Assembly (NCBI GenBank): GCA_030039005.1
Contig: JASHQT010000494.1
Location: 1 to 21,236 of the forward strand
From: Bryobacteraceae bacterium
GTDB taxonomy: Bacteria > Acidobacteriota > Terriglobia > Bryobacterales > Bryobacteraceae
Direction: 5' to 3'
Length of the DNA stretch: 21,236 bases
The notes below the pieces were generated by a model that was given only the letters and a program-made list of their open reading frames with translations, had not been told where the DNA came from and searched no databases. Of the stretch, positions 1 through 5,769 are shown piece after piece (position 1 is the first letter of the stretch; the number at the start of each line of letters is the position of its first letter). Made by a program: the position numbers and the translations under genes.

Positions 1-109
1 TTGTCTGATGCCCCATACGGATCTCATTCCTGGGCCTCCCGATTGCTTTATATTTGCGTCGGAGTCGCCGGAGCTTTGTGCGTCTCGTTGTCTGTAGGCT
101 GCATCGTTA

Positions 110-161
110 TTAGTGTAACACATAAAGTCCTTGACCGCTGTCACTTATCGTATTACACTAA
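110..161 (+). repeat. 9-bp inverted repeat around the transposase promoter
   Basis: TTAGTGTAA at 110-118 and TTACACTAA at 153-161 are perfect inverted repeats separated by 34 bp. The right arm contains the predicted -10 hexamer. This is a plausible operator pair for a small DNA-binding protein such as the ribbon-helix-helix protein encoded at 1288-1491. The repeat is seen directly; the regulatory role is inferred. Confidence 0.5.
131..159 (+). promoter_or_regulatory. sigma-70-like promoter, leaderless transcript predicted
   Basis: TTGACC at 131-136, a 17-bp spacer and TACACT at 154-159 match a -35/-10 pair. The expected transcription start falls on or next to the A of the ATG at 166, so the mRNA would have little or no leader. 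I see no Shine-Dalgarno sequence before that ATG, which agrees. Confidence 0.55.
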
Positions 162-165
162 GTAC

Positions 166-999
166 ATGGCGAACGTACTCAACACGGACAAGCAAATCGG
201 CATCATCGGCGCACTATGCGAAGGCTCCAACATCCGCTCAATTGAGCGCACAACTGGCGTTCACCGTGACACGATCATGCGGCTTGGTGTGAAGGTTGGC
301 AAAGGATGCGCCTCTCTGATGGATGCCAAGATGCGGAACTTGGATCGCCATCGCCTGGAGATGGACGAGATCTGGGGGTATGTGGGCAAGAAGGAAAAGC
401 ACGTTCGCCGCCCTGGCGACGATCCCCAGTTCGGGAACGTCTGGACATACTGCGCCATCGACGCCGATACGAGGCTTGTTCCGGCTTTCCGTGTGGCTAA
501 GGATCGCGATCTGAGCAATACCACGGCGTTCGTGGCGGATGTGGCCAGCCGCATGAGGAATCGGCTGCAAATCTCTACCGACGGGCTTGGAGCTTACGTT
601 GATGCCGTCAACTGGGCATTCGGCGGACAGGTCGATTACGGCCAAATCGTCAAGACTTACGGTACCGAGGAATCCATCGAAGCACAGCGCCGCTACAGCG
701 CTCCCAGGATCGCCAGCGCCGAGAAGAAAGCGATCTTTGGCCGTCCCGATTTCGATCTAATCTCGACCAGTTACGTGGAGCGCCTGAACGCAACCACCCG
801 TCTGCACATGAAGCGGCTCGCTCGTCTTACGCACTCTTTTAGCAAGAAGCGTGAGAACTTTGAAGCGGCTGTCGGACTGCACTTCGCCTATTACAACTTT
901 GTCCGCCGTCATAACACGTTGCGCTGCACGCCTGCGATGGCCGCTGGTGTCGAGCAATCGTTCTGGACAGTAGCCGATCTGCTGGAGGCAGCGGCTTGA
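166..999 (+). CDS. IS1-like DDE transposase
   Basis: A 277-residue DDE recombinase of the IS1-like type. The N-terminal 45 residues form a helix-turn-helix. The catalytic triad I read is D67 (in MDEIW), D139 (in STDGL) and E205 (in YVERLN), followed by a C-terminal segment with YYNFVRRHNTLR and TPAMAAG, which is typical of these proteins. It would cut and join DNA ends. The ATG at 166 is preferred over an upstream TTG at 1: homology-like sequence begins there, and a promoter ending at 159 would start transcription at about 166, giving a leaderless mRNA. The next gene starts inside the stop codon. No terminal inverted repeats or target duplication were identified, so a complete IS is not shown. 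It could be a domesticated or accessory-carrying transposase. GC looks lower than in the rest of the window. Confidence 0.85.
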   Translation: MANVLNTDKQIGIIGALCEGSNIRSIERTTGVHRDTIMRLGVKVGKGCASLMDAKMRNLDRHRLEMDEIWGYVGKKEKHVRRPGDDPQFGNVWTYCAIDADTRLVPAFRVAKDRDLSNTTAFVADVASRMRNRLQISTDGLGAYVDAVNWAFGGQVDYGQIVKTYGTEESIEAQRRYSAPRIASAEKKAIFGRPDFDLISTSYVERLNATTRLHMKRLARLTHSFSKKRENFEAAVGLHFAYYNFVRRHNTLRCTPAMAAGVEQSFWTVADLLEAAA

Positions 1000-1304
1000 C
1001 GTATACCGAAGAGCTGCAGCGCGTCATTCGGCATCTGCATGGTGTTGAATCCACGCATTTAGAGAGTGTTCCAGTCAAGGAAATGTATCGCGGTCAAACA
1101 GTATGGGATGGCGTCGTGGAGGTTTTTGAGTTAATCGGTCATCCTACCGCGCATAGGCTTTATGCGTGGGTGCATGACACTGACGACCCACGTCAGCCAC
1201 GCCGTCATGTCACGGTCCTGCATTCACATCCAATCCAGTCAGCGCGAGACGCAGTACGGGCCGCGATAGTTCAGGAGTATCGAAGCCTTGAGCCAGCCGA
1301 ATAA
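996..1304 (+). CDS. unknown 102-aa protein coupled to the transposase
   Basis: I do not recognise a named family. The TTG start at 996 overlaps the transposase stop codon by 4 nt (TTGA), so the two are probably translated together. The protein is soluble, with no signal peptide or membrane segment. It has a compact alpha/beta look: an acidic N-terminal helix, a central strand region with VWDGVVEVFEL and RLYAWVHD, a basic turn (RQPRRHV), then a strand containing VLHSHPI and a C-terminal helix ending EEYRSLEP-like. The central part looks like a small beta-sheet with one helix, but no catalytic motif is visible. The tight coupling suggests it works with, or is carried by, the transposase. That role is an inference. 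Confidence 0.6.
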   Translation: MTYTEELQRVIRHLHGVESTHLESVPVKEMYRGQTVWDGVVEVFELIGHPTAHRLYAWVHDTDDPRQPRRHVTVLHSHPIQSARDAVRAAIVQEYRSLEPAE

Positions 1305-1491
1305 ACCTAAAAAGATCGGACGTCCGAAACTACCCAAGGGAGAAGCCAAGGGGCGCATCGTCCCGGTGCGCTTCAACGCGCAGGACATCAAGCGTATAGA
1401 AGCCGCCGCCCGCGCACGCCAGCAAACTGTTTCCGAATGGGTGCGAAGCACGATTAGTGCTGCCATGCGGGGGGCAACAGTAACATCGTGA
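1288..1491 (+). CDS. small ribbon-helix-helix DNA-binding protein
   Basis: A 67-residue basic protein starting with TTG at 1288, overlapping the preceding gene by 17 nt. Residues 6-20 are rich in Lys, Pro and Gly and contain an AT-hook-like core (KKIGRPKLPKG). Residues 24-58 fit a ribbon-helix-helix: a short strand IVPVRF, then helix QDIKRIEAAARAR, a turn, and helix TVSEWVRSTISAA. Such proteins bind DNA as dimers and act as repressors or antitoxins. No toxin-like partner is obvious except possibly the unknown upstream gene. The inverted repeat at 110-161 would be a natural target for autoregulation (inference). Confidence 0.65.
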   Translation: MSQPNKPKKIGRPKLPKGEAKGRIVPVRFNAQDIKRIEAAARARQQTVSEWVRSTISAAMRGATVTS

Positions 1492-1541
1492 GCGGAGATG
1501 AGATGCGGTATACTTCCCTCGGATTGGCTGTCATTTTCGCC

Positions 1542-1570
1542 TTGTATTCGCCAGAACATTTTGCTACTGT
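1542..1570 (+). promoter_or_regulatory. possible promoter for the dUTPase-fold gene
   Basis: TTGTAT at 1542-1547 and TACTGT at 1565-1570 are spaced by 17 bp and would start transcription near 1577, about 15 nt before the GTG at 1592. AAGAG at 1581-1585 could serve as a weak ribosome binding site. The match is partial. Confidence 0.35.
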
Positions 1571-1591
1571 TATGGTTTAGAAGAGCTTTCC

Positions 1592-2251
1592 GTGATCCTA
1601 ACCGCGCAACAGATTATCGAAGCCCACACCAAGGGTGATCTAATGATCGACCCGTTCGAAGAGGCGCAGGTTCAGGCGGCGAGTTATGATCTCCGGGTAG
1701 GTGAATCTGGGGCAACCACCAGCACAAAGAAAATCGTAAATCTGAAGGATGCTGGCTACATGTTGTTGCAACCAGGAGATTTCGCTGTCATAACGGTGCT
1801 TGAAGAATTACGCCTTGGCCCCCAATATGTCGCCCGATTCGGTCTACGATCTAAGTATGCCCGCAAGGGCATAATAGCCACCACTGGGCCACAAATTGAT
1901 CCCGGATATCGGGGGAGGCTCATATTGGGACTTACAAATCTGACGCCCAAGCCGATATCCATCCCGTACAAGGACGATTTCGTGACCGTGGAGTTCCATC
2001 GCTTGGAGCAAGCTACTACAAAGCCATATGACGGTCCGTACCAATCGAAAATTACACTCGGTCCAGACGATATTGAAGCAGTAGCTGAGACCGAGGGAAT
2101 GGCTTTTTCTGAGGTGATCACGACACTTAGATCGGTAAGCCAAAATGTAGCGGCCCTCGCGTCCGAGGTGAACACGTTGAGGTGGGTCATCCCAACTATT
2201 GTCGGTTTGGGCATTGCGATCATCGCCATCCTGATCGCATTTAAGAAATAA
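1592..2251 (+). CDS. membrane-anchored dCTP deaminase/dUTPase-fold protein
   Basis: A 219-residue protein. Residues 1-150 carry the dCTP deaminase/dUTPase fold: QAASYDLRVG near 28-37, RSKYARKG at 86-93 and QIDPGYRG at 101-108. Ser87 and Arg91 match the active-site Ser and Arg of E. coli Dcd, and Asp103 matches the dUTPase catalytic Asp region. The position of the Dcd catalytic Glu (LEF context) is Gly113 here, and the Dcd Arg before IDPG is Gln101, so deamination looks unlikely. A dUTPase-like or nucleotide-binding role is possible. Residues about 165-195 look helical, possibly coiled-coil, and 199-217 form one hydrophobic membrane segment ending FKK. Ordinary Dcd proteins have no such anchor. 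The GTG start at 1592 follows a weak AAGAG. The tail could place the enzyme on the inner membrane. Confidence 0.75.
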   Translation: MILTAQQIIEAHTKGDLMIDPFEEAQVQAASYDLRVGESGATTSTKKIVNLKDAGYMLLQPGDFAVITVLEELRLGPQYVARFGLRSKYARKGIIATTGPQIDPGYRGRLILGLTNLTPKPISIPYKDDFVTVEFHRLEQATTKPYDGPYQSKITLGPDDIEAVAETEGMAFSEVITTLRSVSQNVAALASEVNTLRWVIPTIVGLGIAIIAILIAFKK

Positions 2252-2346
2252 ACGGTCTTCGGCCCAAAATATCCCCATCTTCGGGAACTTAGGACACTAC
2301 CGCCGGGCCCGGACCGCCCAAACGGCCGCTCGAACGCCGTGGACAC

Positions 2347-2371
2347 GGGCTGGAGCATTTAGCTCCAGCCC
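2347..2371. terminator. 10-bp stem hairpin between converging genes
   Basis: GGGCTGGAGC (2347-2356), a 5-nt ATTTA loop and GCTCCAGCCC (2362-2371) form a perfect hairpin. It lies between the converging genes ending at 2251 (+) and 2386 (-). There is no long U tract on either side, so it is a stable hairpin or weak bidirectional terminator rather than a canonical one. Confidence 0.55.
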
Positions 2372-2385
2372 CGCCTCCGAATTCG

Positions 2386-3096
2386 TTAAGCGATAGCTGC
2401 GCGGCTGCGCCTGCTGCGCTGCCACACAACGATCAGAAAAACCATGCCCGTGCCGAGCAGCGGCAAAGTCGCCGGTTCGGGCACTGCGGACGTTGGACCC
2501 GTCAACTCGAATGCAAGCGTCTCGGGCAGGCTTGTCCAGCCGTCTGTTCCGTCGTTCCCTTCCAGGAACGCCCCGGCGGGAGCCGATGAGGTTGTTTCCC
2601 AGCCCCAGGTTCCTGAGGGCTCGGCTTCGGTCTCCTGGATCACCAGAAAGTAGGTCGTATCGGCGCTGAGGTTAGTGAATGCCCCAAAGCCCGCGCTGTA
2701 TTCGTATTCGTCCCATCCGCTCGAGCCCTGGATCATATTCCCCGTAGCGGCCTGATTGCCGTCGCCAACCGGGGCGAAATCCACTACCGTGCCCGGAGTT
2801 CCGCTGTCGTCGGTCCAGATGGAGATCTCAAAGGTACCGGAACCGCACGTAGTCGACGGGTAACAGCCGCCCCACCACTCGACACCTGTAATCTCCGTCT
2901 CCCCAGGAGAAAGTTCGAAGCTCATCGCTGCTGAACCGGGGAGCTCCGAGTAGATCTGGCCGCCCTGGTCCGGCGCGCCTCCGTTATAAATAACGTCTGC
3001 CGAAGCCGGCGCGAGCGACGCCGCCACAATGATGCACGATGCCAGGCCGCTGAAACGCAGTGGACGCAATTTGGCCCAGCGCATGAATAATTGCAT
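2386..3096 (-). CDS. PEP-CTERM sorted secreted protein
   Basis: A 236-residue exported protein. The start at 3096 (ATG) is chosen because GAGG lies about 6 nt upstream on the coding strand; a longer in-frame start exists at 3162 but lacks this. The N-terminus is basic and hydrophobic with a likely signal peptidase site after ASA near residue 34. The mature part is Gly/Ser/Thr/Trp/acid-rich, beta-type, with two cysteines in a CYPSTTC loop. The C-terminus has the PEP-CTERM signature: VPEPATLPLL, one membrane helix and an Arg cluster (RSRRSR). Such tails are processed by exosortase and mark proteins for the surface or extracellular matrix. No enzymatic motif is visible. No exosortase gene lies in the window. 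Confidence 0.85.
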   Translation of the reverse strand: MQLFMRWAKLRPLRFSGLASCIIVAASLAPASADVIYNGGAPDQGGQIYSELPGSAAMSFELSPGETEITGVEWWGGCYPSTTCGSGTFEISIWTDDSGTPGTVVDFAPVGDGNQAATGNMIQGSSGWDEYEYSAGFGAFTNLSADTTYFLVIQETEAEPSGTWGWETTSSAPAGAFLEGNDGTDGWTSLPETLAFELTGPTSAVPEPATLPLLGTGMVFLIVVWQRSRRSRAAIA

Positions 3097-3116
3097 ACGA
3101 TACCTCGATGAAGTCG

Positions 3117-3138
3117 AAATTAAGCTCTCAAAATTAAG
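3117..3138. repeat. two direct AAATTAAG boxes upstream of the PEP-CTERM gene
   Basis: AAATTAAG occurs at 3117-3124 and 3131-3138, 14 bp apart, 20-40 bp upstream of the start at 3096. It is an AT-rich island in GC-rich sequence and a candidate promoter or activator site for that gene. Function is inferred from position only. Confidence 0.3.
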
Positions 3139-3239
3139 TGTCGAAAATCGCCGGAACGTCATGCGCGCCGTGGCTCGCGCCGGTGCGCGATCGTACTAGA
3201 ACTAACGTTGGCTTGCTGGCAATGCCCGCCTCACGTTAC

Positions 3240-3782
3240 TTACAAGATAGCCGCTTTGATCGCGCTTATCCGCTCCGCCACGTTTGCCGGCTCGATCGAC
3301 ACCAGCTCGAAACCGAAGCCACGATAAATCTCCTCGTGAATTGTCTCGAATCGTACCGTGTCTTCAAAGCTGATTCGCCGCGCCTCAGTCGGCGTAATGA
3401 ACCCCAGATTGCGAATGAAGAACACTCGGCTTTCGTAGACCGCTTCGTTCCTGATGCGCTCCAGTTCGCTCGCGAGAAATGGCGAAAAATCGTAGCCCAG
3501 ATACACCGCCAGCGCCACCGTGCACACCGTGGAGCGGTCGTGAAACTGCACCTCATCCCCTCGATGCGCTGCTCGCATCTCGCGGGCCCTCTGTAGATGG
3601 GCAATGGCATCGATGAACGCGGGATCCCTCCAGGGTTCAACTTCTCCTCGTGCCTGCGCGGCGGCGATCACGTCAGTCGCGGCCTCCTCCACCACGCTGA
3701 ACCCGTCCAGCTCCAACTGCCGGACGATCGCCGTCTTCCCCGCGCCCGGCGCACCCGTGATGATGTAGCGCCGCAGCGGCAT
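3240..3782 (-). CDS. small P-loop ATPase/kinase (AAA_28-like)
   Basis: A 180-residue single-domain P-loop protein. The Walker A motif GAPGAGKT is at residues 10-17, right after the first strand (RRYIITG), and a DRS motif follows the second core strand (VQFHDRSTVCT). This layout is that of predicted nucleotide kinases/ATPases of the AAA_28 group, related to NadR-type kinases. The C-terminal half, with residues VYESRVFFIRNLGF and RFETIHEEIYRGFGFELVSIEP, fits the lid and final strand of that family. The substrate is unknown. The gene follows the pilin gene with a 25-nt gap, and GAAGAG precedes its ATG, so the two are probably co-transcribed, though a functional link is not obvious. Confidence 0.75.
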   Translation of the reverse strand: MPLRRYIITGAPGAGKTAIVRQLELDGFSVVEEAATDVIAAAQARGEVEPWRDPAFIDAIAHLQRAREMRAAHRGDEVQFHDRSTVCTVALAVYLGYDFSPFLASELERIRNEAVYESRVFFIRNLGFITPTEARRISFEDTVRFETIHEEIYRGFGFELVSIEPANVAERISAIKAAIL

Positions 3783-3807
3783 CGCTCGCTCTTCTTTTCC
3801 CGCGCGG

Positions 3808-4023
3808 TCAGCTCGTCGCCGCGTTCGCCATCACGCTCGACACCTTGCCGAAGATCTTACTGACGCTGCTCGATACGCCTGGCATGATCGACCCCGCCGC
3901 CACAGCCACAAACCCAACCATCAGCGCGTATTCGATCAAATCCTGTCCACGCTCGTCGCGCCAAATCGTGAAGCGGCAAATTACGTTCCAATACCGAAGC
4001 CCTAACTGATGAAGGATTTTCAT
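3808..4023 (-). CDS. Flp/Fap-type IVb pilin
   Basis: A 71-residue prepilin. After a 26-residue basic leader comes the prepilin peptidase site, RDERG followed by QDLIEYALM. Cleavage after Gly26 would place Glu at position 5 and Tyr at position 6 of the mature pilin, the hallmark of Flp pilins. The mature protein has a hydrophobic helix (ALMVGFVAVAAGSIM) and a short Ser/Val-rich tail. It would assemble into tight-adherence (Tad) pili. None of the tad secretion genes are in the window, so this is an isolated pilin gene. The leader is longer than usual for Flp. The start at 4023 lies just behind a 4-codon mini-ORF with a good ribosome binding site (4020-4034). Confidence 0.85.
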   Translation of the reverse strand: MKILHQLGLRYWNVICRFTIWRDERGQDLIEYALMVGFVAVAAGSIMPGVSSSVSKIFGKVSSVMANAATS

Positions 4024-4079
4024 AACTTCTTCATGCTATCCCCTCTAGACAGTAGTGGGAATGCGGTGAACGCTTGACA

Positions 4080-4098
4080 AAGATGTCGTAAACATCTT
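4080..4098. repeat. 7-bp palindrome in the flp/ATPase intergenic region
   Basis: AAGATGT (4080-4086) and ACATCTT (4092-4098) are perfect inverted repeats around CGTAA. The site lies 57 bp upstream of the pilin start in a divergent intergenic region, consistent with an operator. The rest of 4024-4271 shows no gene. Its only other structure is the heptamer array. Confidence 0.35.
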
Positions 4099-4216
4099 AG
4101 GACCACTCCGTCATTCGTTCCCTTAGCCCTAGTCTGTCGGCCCGTGGTCGTTTAACCGATTCACTGCCCGTTCACCACTATTCCCTCTCGATTTCCCCCG
4201 TTGCCAGAATCACTTC

Positions 4217-4251
4217 CCCAACCCCCGGCCCCCAATCCCCGGCCCCCGGCC
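4217..4251 (+). repeat. heptanucleotide tandem array 1 (CCCRRYC x5)
   Basis: Five consecutive 7-bp units without interruption: CCCAACC, CCCGGCC, CCCAATC, CCCGGCC, CCCGGCC. All fit CCCRRYC. The array ends 20 bp before the ATG at 4272, which has no Shine-Dalgarno sequence, so the array occupies the leader of that gene. Confidence 0.85.
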
Positions 4252-4271
4252 TTACCCTCAAGCCAAATCCC

Positions 4272-5708
4272 ATGCCCAAGCGCCTCACGCAATCCGAACA
4301 GGCGCTCGCCCTCCTCTACCATGCCCGTGCCGCCACGCCCTTCTTCGCCCAGAACGGCGAACCTTGCGCCTCCGTCCCCGGAAGCATCGACTCGGTCCGC
4401 GTCCTCCCCCTCCGCTCCGCCGATTTCCGCGACTGGATCACCGCCAATTACTACTCCGAATACGAAACCGCGCCCTCCGCTCTCGCCCTCCGCTCCGTCC
4501 TCCGCACGCTCGAAGCCCGCGCCCAATACTCGGGCTCGCCCGCCCACAAAGTCGATCACCGTATCGGCTTCGAAGGCGACCCCTTCGCACCCTCCAAAGT
4601 CTTCCTCGATCTCGCCAATCCTTCCGGCGAAATCCTCGAAATCACCTCCCAAGGCTGGTCAATCACCGACAATCTCGGCCGCTCCTTCCGCCAATCCCCG
4701 GGCATGCTTCCTTTGCCAGCCCCCCAATCCCCGATCCCCAACCCCGGCCTGCTCTTCGAACTCTTCCACCTTTCTCCAACCGCTCAAACACGCCTACTGT
4801 TCTGGCTCATCGCCTCGCTTCGTGCGACGGGCCCATACCCCATCCTCGTCCTCCGCGGTCCAGCCTCCAGTGGCAAATCCACGCTTGCCCGCGCTCTGCG
4901 CACCCTGATCGACCCCTCCGCCGCGCCCCTGCGCCGCCTCCCTCACAGCGATCGCGAGCTCCTCCACCTCGCCCTTCACAATTGGATTCTGGCCTTCGAT
5001 CACGTTCATCGCATCCCGCTCCAAATTTGCGAAGCCCTCTGCGCTGTCGCCTCGGGCGAAGCCATCGAAACCGCGCAGCCCGATTATCGTGATCCCGCGC
5101 TTGCCGAAATCGCCCGCCCCATGATCTTGATCGCGCCGCTCGATGAAGCCCAATGCCCCTGGACTCCCACGCGCGCCCTCTCCTCCCGAACGCTCGTCGT
5201 CGACCTCTCGCCTCTAACCAATCCGCGCGCCGAAGCTGCCGTTTGCTCCGAGTTCGAATCGCTCCGCGCCCCCATGCTCTCCACACTCGCCGATGCCGTC
5301 TCCTGCGCGTTGCGCAACATCCGCGATGTCGATCCTCCGCACGTCTCCCGATTTTCCGATTCCGTCGCTTGGGCCTCCGCGGCCGCGCCTGCCTTGGGCC
5401 TCACTCCCGCCGCTATCGTCGACGCCGTATCCGATCCCGAATCCGCGTGGCTCGGTGTCGACCCCCTCCGCGACACCCTCTATGCCCTCCTTGCCTCCGA
5501 ACCCACCCCCCACCCTTCGTGGTCCGGCGATTCCGCGGCTCTGCTCTCCCGTCTCCGCGCCATCGCCCCACTCGCCACCCTCCCCAGCACTCCCAAGTCT
5601 CTCCTCCAATCCCTCTCCCGCATCCCCGGCATCTCGGTTTCCCGTCACGGCCGGTCTCTCACGATCTCCAAGGTCAACCACCAAAGCACCGCGTCTCCCA
5701 ATCCCTAG
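4272..5708 (+). CDS. orphan D5-like phage/ICE helicase-type ATPase
   Basis: A 478-residue protein like the C-terminal ATPase part of phage and integrative-element replication proteins. An N-terminal domain (residues 1-150), with features such as LPLRSADFRDWI and VFLDLANPSGEILEIT, precedes a P-loop domain. Walker A is GPASSGKS at 196-203 (strand LVLRG before it), the Walker B position is WILAFD with Asp243, and a later segment, RPMILIAPLDE, matches the sensor region of this family. Members usually remodel or unwind DNA at replication start. No primase, integrase or other replication gene is next to it. The linker at residues 150-159 (APQSPIPNPG) is encoded by a heptamer array, and the stop codon lies in another. 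The initiation region lacks a ribosome binding site. Overall function is inferred. Confidence 0.6.
   Translation: MPKRLTQSEQALALLYHARAATPFFAQNGEPCASVPGSIDSVRVLPLRSADFRDWITANYYSEYETAPSALALRSVLRTLEARAQYSGSPAHKVDHRIGFEGDPFAPSKVFLDLANPSGEILEITSQGWSITDNLGRSFRQSPGMLPLPAPQSPIPNPGLLFELFHLSPTAQTRLLFWLIASLRATGPYPILVLRGPASSGKSTLARALRTLIDPSAAPLRRLPHSDRELLHLALHNWILAFDHVHRIPLQICEALCAVASGEAIETAQPDYRDPALAEIARPMILIAPLDEAQCPWTPTRALSSRTLVVDLSPLTNPRAEAAVCSEFESLRAPMLSTLADAVSCALRNIRDVDPPHVSRFSDSVAWASAAAPALGLTPAAIVDAVSDPESAWLGVDPLRDTLYALLASEPTPHPSWSGDSAALLSRLRAIAPLATLPSTPKSLLQSLSRIPGISVSRHGRSLTISKVNHQSTASPNP
4723..4750 (+). repeat. heptamer array 2, inside the ATPase gene
   Basis: CCCAATC, CCCGATC and CCCAACC follow each other exactly, then a degenerate unit CCGGCCT. 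It is the same CCCRRYC type as the arrays outside the gene, and encodes part of the linker between the two domains (residues 151-160). A change in copy number by one unit would shift the frame. Confidence 0.75.
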
Positions 5709-5754
5709 TCCCCGATCCCAGGCTCCCCCAATCCCTGATCCCAGTCCCGGCCCC
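5697..5754 (+). repeat. heptamer array 3, at the ATPase stop and DUF1592 leader
   Basis: Units from 5697 are CCCAATC, CCTAGTC, CCCGATC, CCAGGCT, then after 2 extra bases CCCAATC, CCTGATC, CCAGTCC, CGGCCCC. It is a degenerate form of the CCCRRYC repeat. The second unit supplies the TAG stop of the ATPase gene (5706-5708), and the array ends 15 bp before the GTG at 5770. Confidence 0.7.
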
Positions 5755-5769
5755 GGCTACACTGAAAAG

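Noticed and set aside
1..165. N-terminal extension of the transposase frame from TTG at 1, with a hydrophobic stretch
   Set aside because: Transposases have no membrane segment, and the promoter and conserved start place initiation at 166. The stretch is probably non-coding flank.
1..2251. A complete insertion sequence with ends
   Set aside because: No terminal inverted repeats or target duplications could be recognised, and the left end may lie outside the window.
3140..3200. GC-rich hairpin as a terminator between the ATPase and PEP-CTERM genes
   Set aside because: Only short imperfect stems and no U tract; such pairing is expected by chance in this composition.
4074..4102. TTGACA at 4074-4079 as a -35 for a promoter towards the ATPase gene
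   Set aside because: No acceptable -10 follows at 16-18 bp (TTAGGA-like only).
4217..5754. CRISPR-like array
   Set aside because: The units are 7 bp, tandem without spacers and degenerate, and no cas gene is present.
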